From positions 43,548,437 through 43,612,436 of the forward strand of contig CP154956.1 in assembly GCA_039621445.1 (NCBI GenBank): a DNA stretch of 64,000 nt, read 5' to 3'. The notes beneath the pieces were generated by a model. The model searched no databases. It saw only the letters and a list, made by a program, of their open reading frames with translations, and had not been told where the DNA came from. A program made the position numbers and the translations under genes. The stretch's first letter is position 1. Every line of letters starts with the position of its first letter. Shown here piece after piece: positions 40,689 to 52,300 of this stretch. This DNA is from Euglena gracilis. Its lineage: Eukaryota > Euglenida > Euglenophyceae > Euglenales.

Positions 40689-43600
40689 GTGGTGGGCTGC
40701 GACTAATTTGGTTGGGGTTCCAAGAGTTTCAGCCTGACCACAATTCCTAAATGAAATTTCTGTCTTACGCAGACATCGTCATCAGATCTGACATCAGGTC
40801 TGACAGACAGACATCAGATCTGACGCAGAAAATCGTCGGAGAATGCTGTTCATACGGCGTTGGAAAACGCTGAAACGCTCGGAAGCGCATTCAATGTGTC
40901 GAAATGAGTACCTGTAGGGATTCCGCTCCGCAGGCTCAACAGCATCGCCGAGCCTCTATGGCGAGCGGTGCAGGACATGGTGGCCCTGTCGGCGGATGCC
41001 CTGGAGGCGGCCCTGAAGGTGATGCAGGCCATCATTCTGCAGACGGCGGCGTGCGAGGCGGAGATCGCCCTCGAGAGAGGTGTGGCATATGGTGGGGTAG
41101 TCGATCCAGAAAGTTTTTTTTTTGCTGCTGTTGAGTTGGAGGAGCTTGGGTGCTGTCTTGACTGTTGCATTCTCGCTACACTTGTTGTCCAAACATGAAG
41201 AAGCCTCCGTAACCAAGGACACAAGACACAGTGTGTTGTCTGTGTGCACGTACGTGACAGGTGTGGGTGCATCGTGAAATTAAGTATTGGTGGGATGAAT
41301 ATTCAAGTGTCACAAGCCACTGATACTGTCCGCCCCCCCCCCCTGCAAGAGTTCTTCGACCTGCTGAGGCACATGGAGTACACCGAGCGCCGTCGAGCTC
41401 TGATGCCGCTGTCCACCCTGTGCGTCCTCTCGAGGCGGGGCAAACTGGGGGCAAGCATAGCGGTCTGTGGTGTCCACCGTTGCTGTGGTGTGAAAAGCCA
41501 ACAAATGTCTCTCATGTCGTTTCGACATCATATTTTTTTTGCTCAAGTCCTGGAACCCCGTCGATGAATTTTAATTCATGTTTAGCCACTCGCAGAGCAG
41601 CTGGTTGGCAGCACATGTTTCCCTCCTGTTGAAAAATTGGACAAATTGTACAAAAATTGGTCGAAAATAGGCTACTGAGACGAAAATTAGGGAACCCAGC
41701 TCATACGTTGGATCAAAAAAAATATTCTTTTTTGCATTAATTGCTGACCTTTGTGCCTTTTGTGGCCGTAATTCTTTCCGTCTGGTTCAAGTGTGGCCGT
41801 GCACAGACCTGCAACGTTGGGGGGGGGGGCAGACTTTTTCAGCCAGCAGCCTTTTTCAGCCAGCCTAAATTCTCCAACCTCGGGGTTGGATCCCCCCCCC
41901 CTCCCCCCCCCCCCCCCAGGCAGTCATCGCCCCCCGTGAGACGCCAAGTGCCACGTTTGGGTGGACAATGTGCCGGTGGAGCGCCCCCGCCCTTCTCCAC
42001 AGAAGGATATGATTGGGATGCTGCTGGCGATGGGCCGCCTGCAGGAGGCGGTGGAGCACCGGCACGTCATCTTCGACCTCATCTCCCATTACCTCACCAG
42101 CAGGTGTGGCCCCAACGGTCACCACAACGCGTTCATATGAAGGATGCTCATCAGGTTTCACTGAACCTCCATCTGACCGGGTGAACCACCAGAAAAAACC
42201 AGATGGGGGTCGTCGACACCCAATCTGTGACGTCCAGACCCCCCCCCCCACCATCCACCTCCCGGTGGGCAGCCTAGACCTCCCCCCTGGGCTGAAAAGA
42301 TTGTCTAACGTGTGCTATGAGCACCTTTTATTTTATTTTTTGGATTTGGAGGGCAGAATAACTGGTCAGCTGTTCAGGCTGGGAGTCTAGCCCTCCCCCC
42401 TTTGGAACGGGTGGTGTCGGACCCGCACCCACCTGCTGTTTTGGTAATCTCTGGCTCCGTTGCTCATTGGGGCTCGCTTTTATTTAGGTTGCAGTCACTG
42501 CCACAGGAGGCTGCAAAGGTGGACAAAAACCTCCTGTTTTTGACCTTTTTTTACCCATTTTCCTCCAAAGTTAAACCTTGATCAGCTTCCCATCAATGGT
42601 CATCAAGTTATATTGTTTGCCAAATTCAAGCAGCAGGGGTGTGTTTTTTTTAAACATTTCAGCAGTGTGTTTGATTGTGCTTGAGCAGGTGTCCACTAGT
42701 CGGGTCTTGTCATTACAACTTGTATTTTTGACTACAAAATCAAAAAAAATTGTATTTTTGCACTCCATTTAGGCTTTTTTTTGAGAAAGGTCTGGTGTTT
42801 TTTTTGTCAGGGGGGGGGTGGGGAGCATCTCCTAAAAAAAAACCCATTTTCAAGGGAAGTTGGCCTGGCTCGGAACCAACCCGGACCGAAACTGATCCTC
42901 TGTGTGGGGGTGGGGGCTGCCATGGGCAGGCACTCTCCACACCGGTTTCCCCCTTATGCAACCAAAGTCCATTTTACATTCTTTTCTTTCGAATTATTTT
43001 TCCAAATTGTTCGACCTCGTTTCCCCTTCTATCATATGTGCCTCGGGGTTTCCCCGAAGAACACGTTTTTTCCCTTGTCAACTTCTCCCTTCACCCTCAT
43101 CTTTCCCTTTCCTCTTCATCACCACAGCCCGATGTCCATCCCTCCCTCGGACCTCCGGGCCATTACTCAAATGATCGCCCTCCACGTGAAGCAGACCGTG
43201 AACGTGTCCGTGCCAAGCCGCACGTCCAAGACGTACTACTTCGGCGTGAAGGTTTGCTGTGCACATGTGGGCCGGCCCGCGCATGCGTGCCGCGTTCCTT
43301 TTCGCGCAGTCACAGAGAGTGGTACGCTTTTTTCGCGTTGATACACACACCTGTGTACGCTCTTTCTTCTTCCATGCATTGGAATGATGGGTTTGTTCCA
43401 GAGCTGGGGGGGTAAGTCCTACCAGCATGCTTTCCCGCCACCTGCCCCTAATCTGTGCACAGTCCGGGCTGCTGCTGTTGGACAAGATGGTGGCCCAGAA
43501 CGTGGTCCAGTGCCCGCACCTGCTGGACATCGTCACCATCCTCTGCCTCACCGTGCGGATGCACGTGGCGGTGGGCGGCGACTCAGGTCCCGGCCGCCCT

Positions 43601-46600
43601 CTAACCCGCTCTCCTCCCCCCCCTGTTGGCGTATTATCAGCCTCCATCCCTGGCACCCTCTTTTCAACTTTGGCCCAAATGCTACCCCATCCCGAAGGGG
43701 AGGAGGAGGTGGCTGGCTGGCCAGCGGGGTGTGTGGGTGTGTTGGCACTCACAGGCAGCATCCTGGTCCCGGAGGCGGAGAGCCCCGAGAAGGCAGCACC
43801 ATCCGTGGAGGTGCCTCGAGTGCATGCCCCTGCCCAGCTTTCACGTTTGCACGGATGTCCTCGGTATGGGCACCATCCGCCGCTCCGGTCGTGTCTGTCT
43901 CGTCAGGCGACCATCGATAGCCCCACACTGGCGGCCATCCCGGCTTATTCCGGTTCCTCTTCGGCAGAGCAGGTGTGATGGGTGAAAAGGGAATTGACGT
44001 TTTTTTAGGGGAAGAGCAGGGGATCCAGCAACCTGCTTCTTTCCAGCCAGCCCTGCTTTCATTCATCTTCTTTTTTGTAGCTGTTCTTCAGGTGACTGAC
44101 GAATGCTTAAAGAATCAAGGAAGGACTGAAGGACTGTTGTTTTTTTTCCAAAAAAGAAAGAAAAATGTCAGCAGTGTTTGAAACTTGGAGAAACATGTGT
44201 GCCCACCCCACGTTTTGCCAAAACGTCATTTTCGTCCTGCATTCGGCTTCAAACAACCCCTCCCCCCAGATGATATTCCAGATAATATTTTTTTTTGGTC
44301 GGCTAAGCTCAATCTGCATCTTCAGGGGATATTACAGTGTGGCTAAAAATTATGGAAGAAAAAAATTACGGCAAAAAAATTACGAGAAAAAATTTTTGGC
44401 AAAATTTTTGTTTTGGAAAAATAAATTTTGGCAAAATCTGGTCCCCATGAAGGATTGACCTCTGGCACAGGTGAGCGACATTTTTCTCCTGGTTGCATGT
44501 TCAACGTATTTTTCTGTCCCCCAGTGGCTGCAATCGCTCGAGGTGTTGTGGCACGTACCCGCCCAGCAACGCTTGCAAAAAAAATGGGGGAACGTTCAAG
44601 ATCGGTCAGGCATGAGCAAAATATTCGCTGGCGAAAGCAGAATGGAGGCCGTTCGCTGCAACTTCTGATAGAACTGTGCCCACTGATCAGGTGTCAGTAA
44701 TTCCTAATGCATAGCGATTTTTGCTGTAATTTTCCCCAGGTGCTTGATGCCGGTCGCCCGTTTTTCAAGGAGCTGGCTGAGCATATACCATTGAAGAAAC
44801 TGACATTCAATTGGGATGAGAATTGTGTTCTTCTGGGCACAAACCGGAAGTGGACTGGAAAAGGGCGTCGGAAACCGACGGAGTGAGAAAATTACGCGAA
44901 AAAAAATTATGGCAAAATTTGGGTATTTTGCCAAAATTTCTGTCTTCCGTAATTTTTAGCCGCACTGTATTTGGGGGAAATTATTTGACAAAACGGAAGG
45001 TTTCTTTCGTATTCTTTTGGGTGTAAAATCGGGGATTAATATCCGCGGTTTTCCCGTAATTTATGCAATTTTCCACAATTTCCGCAAGCAATTTTTCTGC
45101 AATTTTTCTGCATTTTTTCCCCTTTCCGCATGGAAATCGAAGGTGAAATGAGTTTCGGCCATTTATTAAACATTTCACAAGGGAACCTAGGTGTTTTTTG
45201 TGACTTTGGTGCAAGCTTGCCGTAATTTGCCAAATCTCACAACTTTTGACACTATTTGGCAATTTCGGTTCTTTTTAGGTTTCCCCCCAAATTCTGCTGG
45301 GAATAAGTTTGATTTAGAAAAATTCTACATCCTGTTCAAGTTTTTTTTTTTACTTGAGACCAAAGTGTTTGGCAATTTTTTGTCGTTTTTTTTAAACCAT
45401 TTTTCACCGAAGAAACTCCATATTTCCAGAATCAGCATGCTCCCAAAATTGCAAAAAGCATGTTCTTTTGACCTTTTCGTTTTAGAAAACGTAAATAATG
45501 GCTCAAAAATAACATCTATGTTGCGAAATGGCCAATTTTGTAATCTTTCTAAGTCCAGCAGAAGTGTATTAATTCCCGAAACCGAAATTCCCGCAACGTT
45601 TCTGCGATTTTTCTGAAATTTCCGCAATTTTGCCAATTTTTTCGCAATTTTTTGAAGGCCTCCGATATTAATTTCCTCCTTGGTGTGAAATTTTGACCAC
45701 GAAATGCATTGTATCTATGCTGAACACCCCCAAACCCATGGTGGGTGGAATTTTTGGCTCAAAAGGTAAATTTGGTATTTTTCCTTCATTTTCAATCTGA
45801 ACATGGTGGAATTCATGGAATTTTCACAAGAATATGGTTCCAGCTCCCGGGAAAAATTCATTTTTTTCTGTGGCGATCTGTGAAAAATGGGGGGGGATTA
45901 TTATTCTTTGGAATTATCATTTGGTCAGGTCCCGGGGGGGGATATTGTTGGGGGGTTTTAGCTGAAATTTCCAGAGGGGCTGGGGAAGGCTTTTTTTTAA
46001 ATACCTTTTCCCTGTGGGTTTTGGCCAGTCCGGCGCACCGCTTCTAGATCTGTTGCAGGAGGGAGGAAAAACAGGTGTATTTGATTCTTCAATTTTTGTG
46101 TTGTTTCTGCTTGAGGGGGGATTTGATAAATTGGTTTGGATATATTTGGGTGGTCAAAAATCGAAATACTTCTGGACTATTTCAAGAAATTATGTGTTTT
46201 CTTGAGGAGAAATATCAGTTTTGTTTTCTTTTTTTTTTGGTGGACCCCATTTTCTCCATCATTTGCCAAATTTTGCCGGCTTTTTTTCAAAATATGGAAA
46301 TTGCTGTCTTCTGTGTCATTTGTGAGGATATCGTCATTTTTTTCGCCATTTTTTCCGGAACCCCTTTTATTTATATCCAGTGCCTCCCCCCGGTGGTGTT
46401 TATTTTGGCACTCTGCCTAATTTTTAAATTTCAATTTCCGTTGCGGTTGTCTTTTGTTTTTTTTCTGTAATTTTGGTTTTTGGAGGTCTAAGCAGGCTTT
46501 TTTTTGGACTCAGTAGAATCTCAAGCCTCCATGTTTTAAAATTTTCTGGTTCCCCAGACCCCAGGAATGCATATCAATCAACCCTCCATTTTCCCCGTCT

Positions 46601-49311
46601 TTTTTGTGTCGCCTTTTTGGGGTCCCTGTCGCGTTCCTCCCTCCTTGGTGTTGTGAAGCACTTTGTTTGATTGCTAATCTCTTTTTTCAGAGCAGTCAGT
46701 CTGCAGCTGTTGCAGGCAATCAATTCCATCTCCAAATTGGGTTCTGCTCCTGAATTTCCGTATTTTTGTCATCCCTGGGTTTGATTGAAGGAGGGTGCCA
46801 ATGCTTGAGGCGGGGGTGTCCACCCCCTTGGCTGGGAGGTCAGGACGCCCTTCACCTGCCCCCAAAGTGTTGCATTGAATTTTATTTTCTCATGCCACCA
46901 AGCTTGCTGGGCGTTTTTCAGTGAAAAGTCTTGAAACAACGCTTGTTTCAACGCTTGCACTGATGTCGCCCAAACGCTGACCAACAACCATACGGAAAGA
47001 CCCCCCCCCCCCGTCCCTGGCAGGGGCCCGTCGACCCGGAACACCTCAGCGCCGCGGTGCGGGCGGCAGCGGTGGCGGCTCTCGGCACGGCGGCCCTGGT
47101 GAGCGCCGAGCGACCCCCTGCGGCGGGTCCTGCCCGGCTGGTTGCTAGTGCCAGGGACGCCCCGGAGCTGGAGCAGGTACTGCACCGCCCCACCGAATGT
47201 GTTTGCTGGGCGGCAGCAGACGGGCTGGCAGATGTTTGGACTACAATATTCAGAAGACCTGGAGTACTAATCCTCCAACGGCCATCCATCTGAGGTTTTG
47301 GCCGAATTTGGGGATCCAAACGGAGAATAGAAAAACGCAGAGATATTGAGACACAAGGCATTGTTGGACAAATCACCCAGTGTGCACCACCTGTGAAGTC
47401 TTTTTTGTTCAAATGGTTTCCAATTAAGCTTTCACATTAATTCCCAGAATGTTGCGAAACATGGACATTGACCAGATGTTTCGGCTGGCCTGATCATAAA
47501 TCCCGGTGGCAGTTCCTGGGCCAATGTTCCCATGTTGGCGTCCCTGCAGGGATACGCCAGCCTCCACAGCGCCGACAGCACGCCAACGAACTCCCCCCGG
47601 GGCGATGGGTCCGCGGCTCGACGCCGGTGTGCCTTGCGCACCGCAGCCCGGCCAGCGCCAGCAACGCTGTGCAGCAGGAATGGCTGATACAACCTTCGCC
47701 CATGGCTACTTCCGGCCGAGTGAGGTTCCTCAGGCTTCTCTCGGTGGCTTTTCCATCGACAGCAAGACAAAACCGAAGTCGCTCCATTCCCATCCCTCTC
47801 CTTCCCCCTCCCAGGGCCAGCGACTCCCTGGGGCGGATGGTGGCTGCAGGGGAGGGGGGGCTGCTGGAGGGGGTCGACGGCGGTGCCACCGTTGGGTGTG
47901 CCTCGCTCTGCGGTTGGTGACCGAAGGCGATGTCCCTCCGCCCCCCGTCGTGATGCTGTTTCCCGCCTTGACCATCCAGTTTCACTTCTTAGGAGGGGAG
48001 GTGTTTTTCGGTTACCTTTTCTGGAGTTTTTCTGTGTCTGGGTGTTTTTTTTGTGATTTTTATTCCTTGGGGAGATTACATATCTCCCAAGTGCCCGTGG
48101 CCCATTCATTGGCACCCACTCCCCTGCTCATGACACCACCGCCTCCCCATATCCATTGGTTCATTGGTTGCACATCCATCTTCTTGGACCCTGTTGAGGG
48201 AATCCGAATCCGAAAGGTGGCCAAACGTGATTGTAAAGCAGTCAAAAGCAATCAAAGCTGCCAAAGACAGCCACCAGCACCAGAAGGAGCCAGAATCAAA
48301 CAGTAGCCAAAACCTGCCAAAAATGGCCAATAGTCGCCAGAAAGTTGGCCAAAATGGCCAAATCGGCCAACGCAACCTCCCCCAAACCTTTTATGAGTTT
48401 TATTGCATTTTTGGCCCACTTTGACACCCCCAATTTTTTTTGAGAAGTTTGAGGTTTTTGAGATGTCACGATCTGTCAAAAAACATTGCTGCTGATTCGG
48501 CCTTTGTTTTTTTTGATAGTTTCCAGCGGCGCCAACATTTCGAACAACTGGGGGGGGGGGGGCTGGGAGCAATGCTTTGTTTGTGCCCCTTCCACTGCCA
48601 TTTGGGTCTTGCTTCACTGAACATGGACCTCGGCCCGGCGCCGGCTTTGCGGGGGCCCATAGCGCGGTCCGAGGGACGCCCGCCTCCCGCTTGCCCGCCT
48701 CCCCCCCTCCCCCTCTCCTGCCCCAGGGACGCCCCCGGCAGCCTGCCCCTGCGGTCGATGGACGACCTCACGGCGGTGGCGTCCGGCGCGTCGTCCCTCG
48801 GCCGCTCCGTCTCGTCCGCTGCCGTCGCCGCCGTGAGCCCTGTGGAGGTCGGCCCGCCGCGGCCGCTCATGAGGCCGTCTGCCTCTGCCGCCCACGGCTG
48901 GACAGGAACCCCGGCAACCCTATGCGTTTGGGCCGGGGTTCGGGTATGGGTTCGGGTCAGGCCGTATTTTAGTTGGGTGCCGACCCCACCCCGGGGGTGC
49001 CTGCCTGGGCAGGCACTCCAAGGCACTCCTGATCCGACCCCCGGGGGGGGGGGGTAGGGCACACGGCCAAAAGTGCCCTAGCACAGACCCAGCGCCAAAG
49101 GCGCCGGGGAACCAAAAATGGTCTATTTTCAAAGAAATGTGCCTGGGTTGGTAAAAAACAGCCTGGTTCGGGTATACATATATGTATATATATGTGTATG
49201 TATGTATATATGCATAGATGTTGTTGTTGTTGTTGTTGTTGTTGTGGTATGTATGTATGCATGTGTGTATGTATGTATATATGTGTATATATACGTGTAT
49301 ATATGTATATG

Positions 49312-49343
<32 letters not shown>

Positions 49344-52300
49344 TGTATGTATGTATGTATGTATGTATGTATGTATGTATGTATGTATGTATGTATGTAT
49401 GTATGTATGTATGTATGTATGTATGTATGTATGTATGTATGTATGTATGTATGTATGTATGTATGTATGTATGTATGTATGTATGTATGTGTGTGTGTAT
49501 GTATGTATGTATGTATGTATGTATGTATGTATGTATGTATGTATGTATGTATGTATGTATGTATGTATGTATGTATGTATGTATGTATGTATGTATGTAT
49601 GTATGTATGTATGTATGTATGTATGTATGTATGTATGTATGTATGTATGTATGTGTGTGTGTGTACATATGTATATGTATGTATACATATGCATATATAT
49701 GTATGGGCAAGGGGGGTGTGGGGGGCCGACCCCCTTCCACCAACCAGGCTTTCCCGGACAGCCCTGGCACCGCCTGCCTGCACGCTGCCCCCTCGTCCGG
49801 CCCGTCGACCCCCACGGGGCAGGAGGTGGTCGCGCTGCCAGCGGACCAAATGGCGGTACCCCGCCCAGGCGTCCGGTCCGGGGAGGGGTTGGCCTCCGAT
49901 CTCGTCGAAGTCGCTCAATGCAGTCGGGGATTGGGTTTGGGCAGGATTCCCTCAGTTTCGTGCCACGAAAAATCACGAAAAATCAGGAATCAGCACGAAA
50001 ATGGAGCTTTCCCAAAAATCACGAAAAATCACGGAAAATCACGAATGAGAATTTTTTGAGACAATGAAATTTTCTTTTTTTTACTTTTTGGAAGTGCAAG
50101 CTGTCCTTTTACTCCCAGATTTTTTAGTCCCTCTTTGCAGTGATGTCATCTTCCGATTCTAATGTTCCAAATATGTCTGTGGCGCAAGTTACCAAACAGC
50201 GGCGTATTTGGAAGTGTGGGGGAAAGATGACTGCACAAAAAAGAGCCAGTCAACCAGAGGATTTCTGGTTTGCTACATTTTTAACCATGTTTACCATGTT
50301 TTCTTTGCAAATCCTCTGACATTAGTACCCTGGTGTGTTTGAGGTACGCGGGAGTGAGATGTGGTGCACTGCATGTCATACTCCTGTAAATTATGCGGAG
50401 TCATCGTATGCTGTTGGGCATTTGGCCTCAGCAACCCACAAGAAAAAGGTTCTGAACAAGGTGAAGGTTGTTGAAAAACCTGGGCCTTCGGTAGAATTGT
50501 TGGAACCTCCTGTCTCCGAGGTGTTTCTGCCTGTTTTTTTTGTCTGATATTTTATCGGCATTTTCCTCCACACATCACAACCCCAGCCAAAAAAGCAAAA
50601 ACACTGGATTTGAAGGCGATGTTGGATGGGGCAAGTGAGCAGGAGAAGATCACTGATGATTTTTTTTTGATTTTGTTGCGCATTTTTGCAAGCTGGCATC
50701 TCTGTCAACAAGCTCGACCACGTGTTTTCATCGTCGTCTGGATTGATTTCCTCCCCACAATCGAATAGATCCTGAAGAATGACGTTGATGGTATTTTTTA
50801 CACCAAGTTTGAAAACCTTGTAGGCTTCCCAACTCGGATACCTCTGCTGAATATTCCTTGGGTCCAAAACACTTAACTTCACCAACAAGGCGATGAACTC
50901 CTTGTTGTCCTTTGCGAAATCCATCACGGATTTTGCTATGTTATTCAGCAGATGACTGGTACAAGGGATCCAGTGGGCTTGTGTGCAAATAGGTGCCAGG
51001 ACGTCTTCATAGGCTTTTTTCAAAACCGCAGCAGAATCCGGGGGGAAATGAGAAATGATTCTGGATTTTCGCTGTAAAAGGTTGTACCTGACACAAAAGC
51101 ATACACATCCTTCAAGCTGACACCCAGTTGAGATAGGGTGTCGATGACCGCCGATCCAAGTTCTTTATGCTCAACACCCAAATTCGGTCCTTTGCAGTCC
51201 AATTGCACAGATGCAACGACATATATCTCCCATGACATCCTACTAGCACATTGATTATGGCAACAACATGGATCCTTCCGGAAAAGAAAACTTTGGTAAA
51301 AAAGTATCAGATTTGCCTGGAGAGATCCCTGTTTGTGGCCCTGCTGGATGTCGGTCCACTCGTCTGTCGCCACCCACATTCGTTTGCCAACCACTTTCTT
51401 GCGATCGCAGCCAAATGAACATTTGCCACCCATTCGACCGATCGGTATAAAGAAGTCCTTTTGTGAATAGCACCTGACACTTGAAAAAAAAGTGACCCCA
51501 AGGAGAGAAAGAGAAAAATCCAGCTTTTGGTGTACTTTTCTATGAGCCCCCGGATAGAGGGGCTAGAGACACACATTAAGTCAGGAACCAGAAGGCGGCG
51601 TCTTTGAAGGACGAATGGGCACGGTATTGTGCTTTGGACACGCATCATGTGTCGACACTTAAAGACATTGCACAATTTTGGAACACCAGGTATTACCATT
51701 TTTGGGAGGGAGTTGCTGTGCTTTTTTGTTCACAGGGGTGGGCCACTGGCTGAGGCTGTGGCCCCATTTGTGTGGTTTCCAGTAATGTCTGCGGCTGTGG
51801 AGAGGTCATTCAGCTTATCCGGTCTTGTGGATGCGAAGAACCGCCAGAAGTCCGGAACAGGCTTCTTTCAATATGCACAAATTTTATCATGGATTTTTAA
51901 GTTCGATTTTTATGAAAAGTTGCAAATATGATTCCAAAAGATCAAATCAAAAATTGTGTTTGTTGAACCTGCACCACAATGTTCCAACCACACGAATTTC
52001 CATAGCAAAAGCCACCCGTCTTCCCCTCCTTTGAGTCGTCAAAAAAGAAGCCTGCACGGGAAAGGCTCTACGGCAGGCCGCCATTATGACGTTTTGTAAC
52101 GGCGATGCAGAGCATCGCTTTGTTGCACAGTAAACTGCGGCCGCTGCCACTTTGCGGCAGGCCGCAACGTTGACTCCCTGCGGCTACGGGGCGTTGCCTT
52201 GTGTCGAAGAATACTGCAAAATACTCTCTTGCACCTGCCAGTTTTGCTTTTTTTTGCACTTGGCACCTCTGGCCTGGCAACAATGAAGTGGTCCAAAAAT

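Noticed and set aside
44521-44888. Possible tuberin-like exons (WLQSLEVLW, VLDAGRPFFKEL)
   Set aside because: They lie inside the TA-flanked Tc1-type element, do not match tuberin, and removing the element gives a clean intron.
48920-50067. Long open frames on both strands (200-335 codons) over 48.9-50.1 kb
   Set aside because: They are produced by the (GTAT)n tetranucleotide, which is open in several phases (YIHT/CMYV repeats). Only exon 12 within them is supported.
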